From contig OY855903.1 in NCBI GenBank assembly GCA_963693305.1, forward strand, positions 32,207,598 to 32,271,597: a stretch of DNA of 64,000 nucleotides, read 5' to 3'. The position numbers were made by a program, and so were the translations under genes. Below, one piece after another: positions 56,335 to 64,000 of this stretch (positions are counted from its first letter, which is position 1; every line of letters starts with the position of its first letter). This DNA is from Meandrina meandrites. Its lineage: Eukaryota; Cnidaria; Anthozoa; Scleractinia; Meandrinidae. The notes under the pieces are model-generated. The model was not told the DNA's origin. It saw nothing but the letters and a program-made list of their open reading frames with translations, and ran no database searches.

Positions 56335-57939
56335 ATGAGTAAGCAAGATGATGATAAACCTAAATCTCTGTGGAACAGATTTCTCGATCGATATCCCCAT
56401 GCCGACCTGAACAAATTTAAACACGGCATCGACAGTTATGATAAAGAACCTTACGTCAGATTTGTCGGTAGAGACGGTTCAAAGTATGAAGTCTTTGATA
56501 AGAGTAAATTCATGTACAGTCTGTACTTTCCCGACGAGATGAAGAAAGCGTTGGGTCTTCCCTTAGATTTTCCGCGGGAGTTGACACTTAATTCGAAACC
56601 CTCATTACCGATTCCTGCTGTCGATTTCGGTGAGAGCAGACCCCTCAAATTGAGAGAGAAGTTAAAGAGACTTGATATATATCCAACGCCCACAGACTCT
56701 TTCTCTGTACCTGTCAGAGACATCTTCTCAAATACAACAATTAAACACACCTCTTCAAAAGAGTCTCATGAGTGGTTGAACGGACCGAATATGCGGTATT
56801 GGCCGCAGCAGCTTAACTTTGCCGTATGGTGTGCAACGACAGGTTGCGGGGTAAGCCTGCATCTCTTATTAGAGGAGAAGATGGGGGGAATCGATGTGAC
56901 AGACCATGAACTCAAACTTCCTCCACAGATACGAGCTATTCTCTGGTTTCACGTATACTTTACAATCAGACGAATCCTGTTTCAGATGGGGGGAATACAG
57001 AGTTCGATCGCTTTACCCGGTGACTCACCCTTTAATGAAAAGGATAACAGATACGACATTCCTTCTTATAAGAGAATCTGTAAAGAGTTCAATGTCCCGA
57101 CCGATTCTGACTTTCGCTGTCATAAAGGAGCAAATCACGGTTTGGGATCTGTGTACATTTGGGTCTCTTACGTAGCACCGTCAAAGACTGACTCTTCCTA
57201 CCCGGGATTTAATAAATTCAGTGATGAGGGAGGAGAGGGATCGAAAGGCAATCTTCTGCAGTACATTTTAAACTCTGAGACATCTGATGGTTATGAATAC
57301 TTTCTCACTCGTGTATCTAACGGATTGACAAATGCTGGTCAGGCGAGACTTAATCAATCTATTGAAGCGCTTGTCTACTGTGTATTGGGTGCGCAGGTAA
57401 AGGTTCGAAGCAGCATTCTCGGAAACACAGGAAGTGCGCAGGAGGTTCGACAAGAGTTTCTCGTGTTATTAGAGGATGCGATCAAACAGCCGGACATAAG
57501 TAAGAGTGTACAGAGATTTCAACTCGCTGTACAGGAGGCTAAAGTGAAGCTTGATTTGGCCGTCTCTCCTGGTACGTGGTTAATGCCGTCGAGAATGGTG
57601 ATCAATACGGAGAGTACAATCGGTTATAACAATAGACTTAAACGTGTCGAACCGACCATGAAATTAGGTGTTAATACGGATGTTAATTCAAAGAGCGTGC
57701 CGGTCGGAATAAAACATAACCTCGGTAAGAGTAAGGTTTCGTTACCTCATACTTCGGTTGTGAAGAAGAAGGTTGCAGAGAATAAGAGTAAGGTCTTTCT
57801 ACCTCATGTTGTTGAGAAAGAAGATCCACCTAAACCTAATAAACCGCCGTCGGCTAAGCCTGACACAACGAAACATGAGATTAATCTTGCGGTTTTGACG
57901 ATTGTCGTAGGCGGATTGGCATGGTATATGTTTCGATGA
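56335..57939 (+). CDS. Large conserved Polinton-associated protein, 534 residues
   Basis: Not assigned to a function. An N-terminal globular segment (LWNRFLDRYPHADLNKFKHG, then VGRDGSKYEVFD) echoes the middle of the protein at 54700. The core holds PQQLNFAVWCATTGCGVSLH, IPSYKRICKEFNVPTDSDF, and LNQSIEALVYCVLGAQVKVR, blocks that I recall as strongly conserved in uncharacterised cnidarian proteins. A Lys/Pro-rich linker (about 440-515) leads to a single C-terminal span (INLAVLTIVVGGLAWYMF). Size, position and tail anchor would suit a vertex or minor capsid protein, but this is inference. It is uninterrupted over 1.6 kb, the longest intact gene of the element. Confidence 0.85.
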   Translation: MSKQDDDKPKSLWNRFLDRYPHADLNKFKHGIDSYDKEPYVRFVGRDGSKYEVFDKSKFMYSLYFPDEMKKALGLPLDFPRELTLNSKPSLPIPAVDFGESRPLKLREKLKRLDIYPTPTDSFSVPVRDIFSNTTIKHTSSKESHEWLNGPNMRYWPQQLNFAVWCATTGCGVSLHLLLEEKMGGIDVTDHELKLPPQIRAILWFHVYFTIRRILFQMGGIQSSIALPGDSPFNEKDNRYDIPSYKRICKEFNVPTDSDFRCHKGANHGLGSVYIWVSYVAPSKTDSSYPGFNKFSDEGGEGSKGNLLQYILNSETSDGYEYFLTRVSNGLTNAGQARLNQSIEALVYCVLGAQVKVRSSILGNTGSAQEVRQEFLVLLEDAIKQPDISKSVQRFQLAVQEAKVKLDLAVSPGTWLMPSRMVINTESTIGYNNRLKRVEPTMKLGVNTDVNSKSVPVGIKHNLGKSKVSLPHTSVVKKKVAENKSKVFLPHVVEKEDPPKPNKPPSAKPDTTKHEINLAVLTIVVGGLAWYMFR

Positions 57940-58040
57940 TATGCACACCAACTGCGACAGCAAATACTGTTCTTTCATTATGCTAATTCTTGCCTTTTCC
58001 GGTGACGTCAATCACCCCAACAAAAGAATCTATTGTTTTT

Positions 58041-58084
58041 AAATTCCTTTCATGCTACGATAAATTTAAGTACGAAAGGAATTT
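58041..58084. terminator. Hairpin 1 between convergent genes
   Basis: AAATTCCTTTC (58041-58051) pairs perfectly with GAAAGGAATTT (58074-58084) over 11 bp with a 22-base loop. It could serve as a 3'-end signal for either strand. Confidence 0.5.
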
Positions 58085-58103
58085 TTTTAGACAATATAAA
58101 AGC

Positions 58104-58130
58104 TTTCATAACGTGAACCGCGTTATGAAA
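58104..58130. terminator. Hairpin 2 between convergent genes
   Basis: TTTCATAACG (58104-58113) and CGTTATGAAA (58121-58130) form a perfect 10-bp stem with a 7-base loop, followed by AAATAAAC. Candidate 3'-end signal. Confidence 0.5.
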
Positions 58131-58144
58131 AAATAAACAGAGAG

Positions 58145-58717
58145 TTAATGCGTTGCGTTACACTCTTTACATTGTGACTTCTGTCTTCCGTGTGGACAGA
58201 TCTGCGACCCTCCACAATCTTTACAGAAAGCTCTCTGTCTCTCGTGAGGGCAGATACCTTTTCCTCCACAGTCTTTACAATCATATCTCTTTCAATTATG
58301 TTGACAGATTTCACTACCTTTACAGTCTTTGCAACTTGATTTACGTCGACCATGAGGGCAGATTCCTTTTCCTTTACACTCTTTACACTGCCGCTTCCGT
58401 TTACCGTGTTGACAGATGCCTTTTCCTCCGCAATCTTTACATGTGTACTTTACTCGATTATGCTCGCATATACCGCCGCCTTTACACTCTTTACACATGT
58501 ACTGTACTCGATCGTGAATGCATATACCGCAGTGTTTGCAACTTTTTTCACGTATTTTGTGAGAGCATTTTATATCATATGTTTCAGTACACTCAAACTC
58601 TTTGTCAATCGACTCCTCTATCAGCTTAATCAGCTCCGCTTTACGCATTCTGTAATACCCTTTGATGCCTCGCTCTTTTGCGAGAGTCTTCAACTCTTTG
58701 ACCGATTGTTTCTCCAT
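58145..58717 (-). pseudogene. SAP-module protein with Cys/His knuckle repeats, in-frame stop
   Basis: The first 35 residues (VKELKTLAKERGIKGYYRMR and following) repeat the polymerase N-terminus, a SAP-like nucleic-acid-binding module. The rest is a tandem series of about eight units of roughly 18 residues, each like CKECKGKGICPHGRRKSSC, with regularly spaced Cys and His suited to zinc binding. A TGA at 58292-58294 interrupts the frame after 141 residues, but the same frame continues with two or three more perfect units to the TAA at 58145-58147. The late position of the stop may leave a usable short protein. TTTAAAGAAAT at 58746-58740 (minus) is the matching promoter box, 22 bases before the ATG. 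Confidence 0.8.
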
Positions 58718-58739
58718 ACTTATTAGTCATAAATCATTT

Positions 58740-58746
58740 CTTTAAA
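58740..58746 (-). promoter_or_regulatory. TTTAAAG box of the Cys-repeat gene
   Basis: On the minus strand TTTAAAG lies 22 bases before the ATG at 58717, the same arrangement as on the plus strand. Confidence 0.5.
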
Positions 58747-58776
58747 CCTAAAATTCACTTTTAAAATATACATAAT

Positions 58777-58959
58777 TTATCGAGGATCTGTGTGAGGTTG
58801 ACTATAGTCGTGAATCTCTTTCATAATTACATTATAGTTATGTATTAAGATCTGCATATATTCATCAACTGTGATAATTCTGTTTGATGGGGATTGTTTA
58901 AACCCTCGTTTCTTTAATTCTTCATTAGCCTTCAACTCTTTGACCGATTGTTTCTCCAT
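58777..58959 (-). CDS. Short SAP-start protein, 60 residues
   Basis: Begins with MEKQSVKELK like the Cys-repeat gene and, with one difference, like the polymerase, then leaves that similarity and continues with a short unrelated helix (SNRIITVDEYMQILIHNYNV). The SAP module is cut short. Its start lies inside the right terminal repeat, mirroring the polymerase start in the left repeat. It may be a decayed gene whose first codons are kept because they belong to the repeat, or a genuine small protein. Function unknown. Confidence 0.5.
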   Translation of the reverse strand: MEKQSVKELKANEELKKRGFKQSPSNRIITVDEYMQILIHNYNVIMKEIHDYSQPHTDPR

Positions 58960-59057
58960 TGATTATATTTATGGAAGTATTTTGTTTAACTCATTTTTCT
59001 TTTACATAATTTAGGGTGATTCAAAGAAATGCGCTAGTACCGGCATAATGTTGCTAC
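58930..59057. repeat. Right inner part of the terminal inverted repeat
   Basis: Complement of 43778-43910. Matches include TTTGAATCACCCTAAATTAT near 43812 against its complement near 59015, with a few differences. It runs without a break into the outer arm. Confidence 0.85.
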
Positions 59058-60133
59058 TCATCATGAAACAATATTTAAAATTTTGTACAGTCAATTATTG
59101 ACTCTTGGAATTATTTCTTCAGTTGGCACATAACGTGGTTGGATTAGATTGCGTGACACAACTTTCAAATCAACGTTCAAGCCGATGTACCGGTATTGTG
59201 TTCGATTAATTTCTTCGGTTGCGTTGCCCGCTACTTTCTTTCATTTGTTCAGATTATCAGAATCATATGGTTTGTGCAAAGTGTTTTATGGGCAATGGTT
59301 TCCATTCAAAACCTTTTGCGAATACTATGGTTGATGAAACCAGAAAGGAATGCGAAATCTAATTACCGGTACGTGGCGGACTTGACCTTGTGCAGTTGTC
59401 TTGCAGGTAGGCGACAGTATATATATTTTTGACTAGCTGGTGAGGTTTCCGGGTCTTAAATGATGTTTTGTTGTGTAAGCTGATATAAAGAAGTTTTGTT
59501 AAGCTAGGATGTTTGCGAAATATTGTGTTATTTATGCTGAATTTCATTCGCGTGAGCGACTTTCCTGTTCCAATGTAAATAAACATGTTCGCAACAACGG
59601 TAAAGTTGACGCCTGGCTGTGCAAAAAGTCCGCTTAAACCACAACATGTTTTTACATTTCCATGCTCTTTGACTTCTTTTTAGTTGGTATGGATACAAAT
59701 ATTACGGGGAAGTAGAAGTAGTTGGACTTTTGCGCAATGGCTCGTTAAAAATGTGCATTTTTGAGCAGATGGCATTTATGGCGAAGTAGGCTGCAAACAA
59801 AAAATTATTTCGTATTGTAAGTTTCTTTTAAATGAACTTAAATTGTGTGCTTTGTATAAATAAAGGTCCAATTTAATCCAGGAAAGCTAAAACAATTCCA
59901 AATATTTTGCAATTTTGAAGCGGTGAACTCGACAATTTTCCTATTTTTCACTTGTCGCCATTGCTAAAAATAGGCCAGTGGCGGTCCAATCGAAAAAAAA
60001 TCATAAAAAATTTATTTTGCGATATTTGCAGAAACTAAGGTGATTTCATTTGCTTTTGAATTAAGATAGACTCGTGGGCAAAGTTTAAAGGAAATTGTGT
60101 TCTCAGACCGGAATTATGGCGACTGCCTCTTAA
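59058..60133. repeat. Right outer arm of the terminal inverted repeat
   Basis: Diverged complement of 38286-39358, including CATAATTCCGGTCTG at 38303 against its complement near 60105, and GCGTCACGCAATCTAATC near 39256 against its diverged complement near 59141. It ends in CTGCCTC then TTAA. Confidence 0.85.
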
Positions 60134-60155
60134 TTTCTTGTGTCAAACTAGACCG

Positions 60156-60585
60156 ATAGTAGTATAAGAATAGGGCTTTTGCAACAGGGCGCATGCGTAA
60201 GGGCGTAAGGGGCGCTCATGACGTCATTATCCCCCTTGGGGGATAAGGTCACTTCCCCTTTTGGAGGATGACATCATCGGTTGGAGGGGCGTCTGCGCAG
60301 GGGCGTAAGGGTGTTCATGACGTAATTCTCCATTTTATTCTGAGGATGACATCATAGGTTAAAAATAGACGGATGATGTAATAGAATACTTTTAGAGGAT
60401 GAATCTTACCTTTTCCTACGTCTGTGTTTGTCGTCCGAAAATAGATCTAGAGTAGATAAAAATATTTTGATATTTGACATTGATATTTCTGTGATTAAGT
60501 AGGGTAACCTCGTAATACGATAAAAATTATCTTTTTCAAGACTGAATTACTTTTTTTTTCACGTTGGAGTGTGCCCTGCAGACCA
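60156..60585. repeat. 431-bp direct repeat, copy 1
   Basis: Nearly identical to 61929-62359 (starts near 'tagtagtataagaata', ends 'gcagacca'). Contains TGACGTCA at 60219-60226 and several TGACATCA-like motifs. No coding. It directly follows the Polinton end. Confidence 0.85.
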
Positions 60586-60833
60586 TAAGCCAGACGATCA
60601 CACTAAACGAACTACTATTGTTATTGCTTCATACTGCAAGTCTATCTGCTATTAATGGTAGCTGGATATATGAAGAAGTTAGAATTTTACTTCCCTTCTT
60701 TATTTGCTGAGGGGTGGGGTCATGTAAAGAAACTAAATTAATGTGATTGAAAAGGAAACACTGAATAGGAAGTCATTGTTTGTTATACATGTACAGTGGA
60801 TTTTAATTCCTCATTTGCTATTGTGTTCTTCAG

Positions 60834-60952
60834 GCGATGCGTTTGAGCCAAAATACTCAACTTGGCCAATGGAGGAATTAAAAGAGAGAAGAAAGGAACA
60901 AAACTGTTTCAATGCCTCGGTTGCAAAGAATATTATATATGTACATCATTAA
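60834..60952 (+). other. Candidate 3'-terminal host exon
   Basis: A pyrimidine-rich acceptor ending in TTGTGTTCTTCAG (60821-60833) is followed by an open frame encoding DAFEPKYSTWPMEELKERRK and ending at the TAA at 60950-60952, with AATAAA overlapping at 60952-60957. This fits a last coding exon with a very near poly(A) signal. The protein is not recognised, and the segment lies between two 431-bp repeats, so it could belong to a mobile element. Confidence 0.35.
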
Positions 60953-61064
60953 ATAAACTGGTGTGATGAAAACTGTTTGTTTGCTTCTTTTTCACATGCT
61001 GATCGTAAAAGGCTGGCCACCACGCTGGTCATTAAGGTTAATTTTCTCGTGTCCGGCATGAAAG

Positions 61065-61475
61065 CTAACCCTCACTCTTACTCATCCTTTAAAATACTCT
61101 TAACCCTAAAACCCTCCATAACCCGTCCATTACAATACCCCTACCATTCATTAAGCACGTGTTGCACCGACCCTAACGAAACCTAAAGCCATCCGTAACA
61201 TGTCAGTTACAATAACCCTAACTCTAGGGCCATCCGTTGAGCGTCCGTTATAATAACCCTACAACAAAAAACCATCCGTTACGTGTCTGGTACAAAAACC
61301 CTTACCCTTAACCCGTTCATTACTTGTCTGGTATGAAACCCTTACTCTAAACCCGTCCGTTACGCGTATGTTACAATAACACTTACCCTTAGCCGGTCCA
61401 TTACGTGTCTGTTACAATAACCCTAACTCTACACCCGTCTGTTACATGTCCATAATAATAACCCTAGCCGTAACA
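61065..61475. repeat. Minisatellite, about 41-bp unit with CCCTAA-like core
   Basis: About ten degenerate units combine AACCCTAACTCT or ACCCTTACCCTTA with a CGTCCGTTACGTGTCTG-like half and CAATA. The CCCTAA core recalls telomere repeats, but the unit is long and mixed. Confidence 0.75.
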
Positions 61476-61928
61476 CAACCTGGTTCGTTGTCAGGAGATG
61501 GGCACTGACCGGTATATGAAATCAGTTCAAAATTATAACGTAAACCACCCTACATAATTCGAAGCATAAAAATGGCTCTATCTTACTCGTGCTCACTATC
61601 TTAGTGACACTTTTAACAGCATAGACCCTTGTAATAGTCCCCTCCCCAATTCTACCATAAATTTGTTAAAAAATTGTAGCGGGGAGCATGTCCCAGGGGC
61701 AAGTTGCAGCGACACGTCCTATTCTTTGGCTGATTACTTTAAGCTCATGCAACACAAATTTTGCAGCAATTTTGTTCCTTGAACTCATTAAACTTTGTGG
61801 GACGTGTTGCAGGGAAAAATGTTGCAGAGATGCAATGTCCCATCGTGTAGATGGTTGTGCAACATGTCCCTACAAAATAATTAAATAATGATGGCGACGG
61901 TGACGGTGACACCGAGTGCAAACAATCG

Positions 61929-62359
61929 GTAGTAGTATAAGAATAAAGCTTTTGCAACAGGGCGCATGCGTAAGGGCGTAAGGGGCGCTCATGACGTCAT
62001 TATCCCCCTTGGGGGATAAGGTCATTTTCCCCTTTTGAAGGATGACATCATCGGTTGGAGGGGCGTCTGCGCAGGGGCGTAAGGGTGTTCATGACGTAAT
62101 TCTCCATTTTTTTCAGAGGATGACATCATAGGTTAAAAATAGACGGATGATGTAATAGAATACTTTTAGAGGATGACATCATACCTTTTCCTACGTCTGT
62201 GTTTGTCGTCCGAAAATAGATCTAGAGTAGATAAAAATATTTTGATATTTGACATTGATATTTCTGTGATTTAGTAGGGTAACCTCGTAATACGATAAAA
62301 ATTATCTTTTTCAAGACTGAATTACTTTTTTTTCGCGTTGCAGTGTGCCTTGCAGACCA
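61929..62359. repeat. 431-bp direct repeat, copy 2
   Basis: Second copy of the repeat at 60156, with a TGACGTCA at 61992-61999 and a few base changes and small indels. Same orientation, 1.77 kb apart. Confidence 0.85.
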
Positions 62360-63148
62360 GAAATTCGTATTTACACTTCAAATAGTCGCTCAGCAGGGCA
62401 AGTGTGATGTATAATGAAAATTAGAGAAGTCTTTTCACGTATCGATAATATAAAGAACGGCAGATGGAAAGAAATAAAGCAATGGCTCTTGTATTTTGAT
62501 CTCGTATGAATATAGAATATTCTTTACAAAATGTAATAATTGAGTTATAAACACTATTTGTTCTGTCTTAACTTGCCTGGTTAGTAGACGATTATTTTAC
62601 TGACTACGAAGTTTTACTAATGGGAATTGTTTTGCGTTTCATGCATTTTTCGATTTTCCTCTTAACTTGTATGTTAGTCTTCTAGGAAAAGTAAATGTGT
62701 TCACGCTCAACTAAATCGAATGAAAAATATGTTTACCTTTTTTATCCTCAGTGATTTCGGTCTCACTAAGATTAGAATACGTTTTGACTCAACAGATTCA
62801 GTCAAATTTATTACCCGATCTGCCGTTGTGCAAGCGCGCACGTGTTTATTTCTTTTGATCCAAGTTCTAATTAAGTCACCGAGAACACTAAAACCTATAA
62901 AAATGTTTGCGTTTTAGAAATAAGCCTTCAAGCGAAATCATTGAAGCACATCATTTGCGCAAGCCTGAGTATAGTTACCGTCTAATTGTTTGCTGTCTTG
63001 AAAAGAATCCTTTGAAACACCGTGTTTGCCTATGAACAAAAGCGGTAGCTGCTATTTTCGTATCGACATACTACTGAAAACCGTTTTTTCGCAATTGCGA
63101 GGGAAATTAGTTGAAATTAATGTCTTACTTTGAATGATTGTCCTTCAG
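62360..63148. other. No gene seen
   Basis: AT-rich sequence without supported genes. The frame at 62720-62917 has no recognisable feature. Confidence 0.4.
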
Positions 63149-63319
63149 TGAACCTTAAAAACCCATTTTTCACCTTTACCACATATGGATTACCGACATT
63201 GACCAGGACAGTGCTCCAAAGCGGCGAAAGGGTATTTGTACGAGCGAGTCTTTTAGGTATTGTGGAATTTGCTGATGCGGGGTTTGACGGGAAAACGGCA
63301 ACCCGGAACACTTTTAAAG
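63149..63319 (+). other. Candidate internal host exon
   Basis: A 171-bp segment is bounded by TTGTCCTTCAG before it and GTATGA after it. Read in one frame it is fully open (PFFTFTTYGLPTLTRTVLQS, then GIVEFADAGFDGKTATRN). The phases at both borders match (phase 1-1), as is common for exons of extracellular proteins. The protein family is not recognised. Confidence 0.35.
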
Positions 63320-64000
63320 GTATGAAAAGATAGGTTCTTTTAATCAGTGCAGAAAAACGAAGTGGAAATGAACTGATCCGCTTATTATGACTATGAATTC
63401 CTTGCTCTTTTTAAAAGCGGTTTATTGTATTTGTTTACCGTTGTCTAGATACTCGTTGGCATTCAACTGAATGAATTTCTTAGAAGATGACGATCTTGTA
63501 TTAACATAGACGTCGAAAATTGGAAACGTTTAACGACTTATAAACTCTTTCTACAGTAAGAAAGTTTTATTTTATCAGTAAAAAGCGAAAATAAAGTGCT
63601 GTGAGGTTTGTTGTTTATCTGGAGTGTGTGAATTTTTGGCTTCGATAATAACCCTTGGGAAACGCGTGTTATAAGCGCCTTTGTTTTAGCCGAAACCTCT
63701 AATTCTAGAAAATAATTGAGTGTCAATTAAGTAAACGAGGTAAAATGAGTCCATAAGAGTATTTTAGGGGAAGCCTCCTAATGTAATACCCAAATAACGA
63801 GACCATCTTTATGACCTTTAGGAATTTGGCTGTACGATAAATTTCATTTTTGTAAATATAGATTCTTTTTACATAATTATCTTAAACTTTGCGCCATGAT
63901 AAAGTCAACCCATAAATAACAAACAAAGCCCAACGCAACTACTTTTTATTATTCATTTCATTCACGGTCAGCCGGTTAAGTAGTAACATCTCAATCGTTC
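63320..64000. other. No gene seen
   Basis: No supported feature after the candidate exon. It may be intron of the same host gene. Confidence 0.35.

Larger units (their letters stand above)
57940..58144. other. Gap between convergent genes
   Basis: Holds AACTGCGACAGCA at 57950-57962 (also found just after the stop at 53834), a TGACGTCA at 58003-58010, and two hairpins listed separately. Confidence 0.6.
38286..60133. mobile_element. Polinton/Maverick (adintovirus-like) element, degenerate
   Basis: The element is recognised by four hallmark genes in one block: protein-primed PolB, retroviral-type integrase, double-jelly-roll-type major capsid protein and packaging ATPase, all between inverted terminal repeats. 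The right repeat is continuous at about 58930-60133. The left one is split into 38286-39358 and 43778-43910. The coding core is therefore 43778-59057. Both outermost ends read TTAA then GAGGCAG, but TTAA is self-complementary, so it could be part of the repeat or a 4-bp target duplication. I found no clear 6-bp duplication of the classical Polinton type. Several key genes are broken, so the copy is probably inactive. Confidence 0.88.

Noticed and set aside
58153..58726. Plus-strand frames of 124-158 residues rich in Tyr, Leu and Cys
   Set aside because: They are antisense readings of the Cys-knuckle repeats of the minus-strand gene.
60156..62359. A complete LTR retrotransposon with 431-bp LTRs
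   Set aside because: The 1.34-kb interior has no gag, protease or reverse transcriptase, and I see no primer-binding site, polypurine tract or TG..CA ends.

Overview
The window is animal nuclear DNA that is AT-rich and full of repeats. It is most likely from a cnidarian, and an anthozoan such as a coral or sea anemone fits best. The reasons are tRNA-type SINEs of a kind I associate with anthozoans, Penelope-like and LINE relics, short candidate exons with canonical splice borders, and above all a Polinton/Maverick (adintovirus-like) element whose accessory genes resemble, by recollection only, uncharacterised proteins common in cnidarian genomes. No complete host gene is visible.

Layout. 1-9000: non-coding sequence with a tRNA-like SINE and a long inverted repeat (1350-4775) folded around an AAT microsatellite. 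9049-10704: a 5'-truncated LINE tail and a Penelope-like reverse-transcriptase relic. 10.7-26.2 kb: old, diverged, partly tandem repeats, a pentanucleotide array at 15.1-15.65 kb, a second Penelope relic with a GIY-YIG-like part, copies of a hairpin-ended non-autonomous transposon, and a nearly perfect 2052-bp tandem duplication (20664-24767). 26.2-38.3 kb: mostly unremarkable sequence, a 72-bp minisatellite, and further inverted copies of the hairpin-ended transposon. 60.1-64 kb: a 431-bp direct repeat pair, a 41-bp minisatellite and two candidate host exons.

The main content is the Polinton-like element, about 38286-60133. The right terminal inverted repeat is continuous (about 58930-60133). 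The left one is split, with its outer 1.07 kb at 38286-39358 and its inner part at 43778-43910, so about 4.4 kb appears to lie inside the left repeat. Gene order: protein-primed family B DNA polymerase (+, frameshifted), retroviral-type integrase (-, second catalytic Asp replaced by Asn), major capsid protein (+, frameshift and in-frame stop), packaging ATPase (+, intact), then a run of small and medium genes (+) for a nuclease-like protein, membrane and coiled-coil proteins, a fibre-like protein and a 534-residue conserved protein, and finally two SAP-module genes on the minus strand inside the right end. The polymerase copies the genome, the integrase inserts it, and the capsid protein, ATPase and probably the accessory block would build and fill a particle. 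The polymerase, integrase, capsid and Cys-rich genes all carry lesions, so this copy should not be autonomous.

The most interesting signal is regulatory. Nearly every gene of the element has a TTTAAAG-like box about 19-26 bases before its ATG, including a reciprocal divergent pair between integrase and capsid, and several gene ends carry perfect hairpins. This looks like a virus-style gene-by-gene transcription code.
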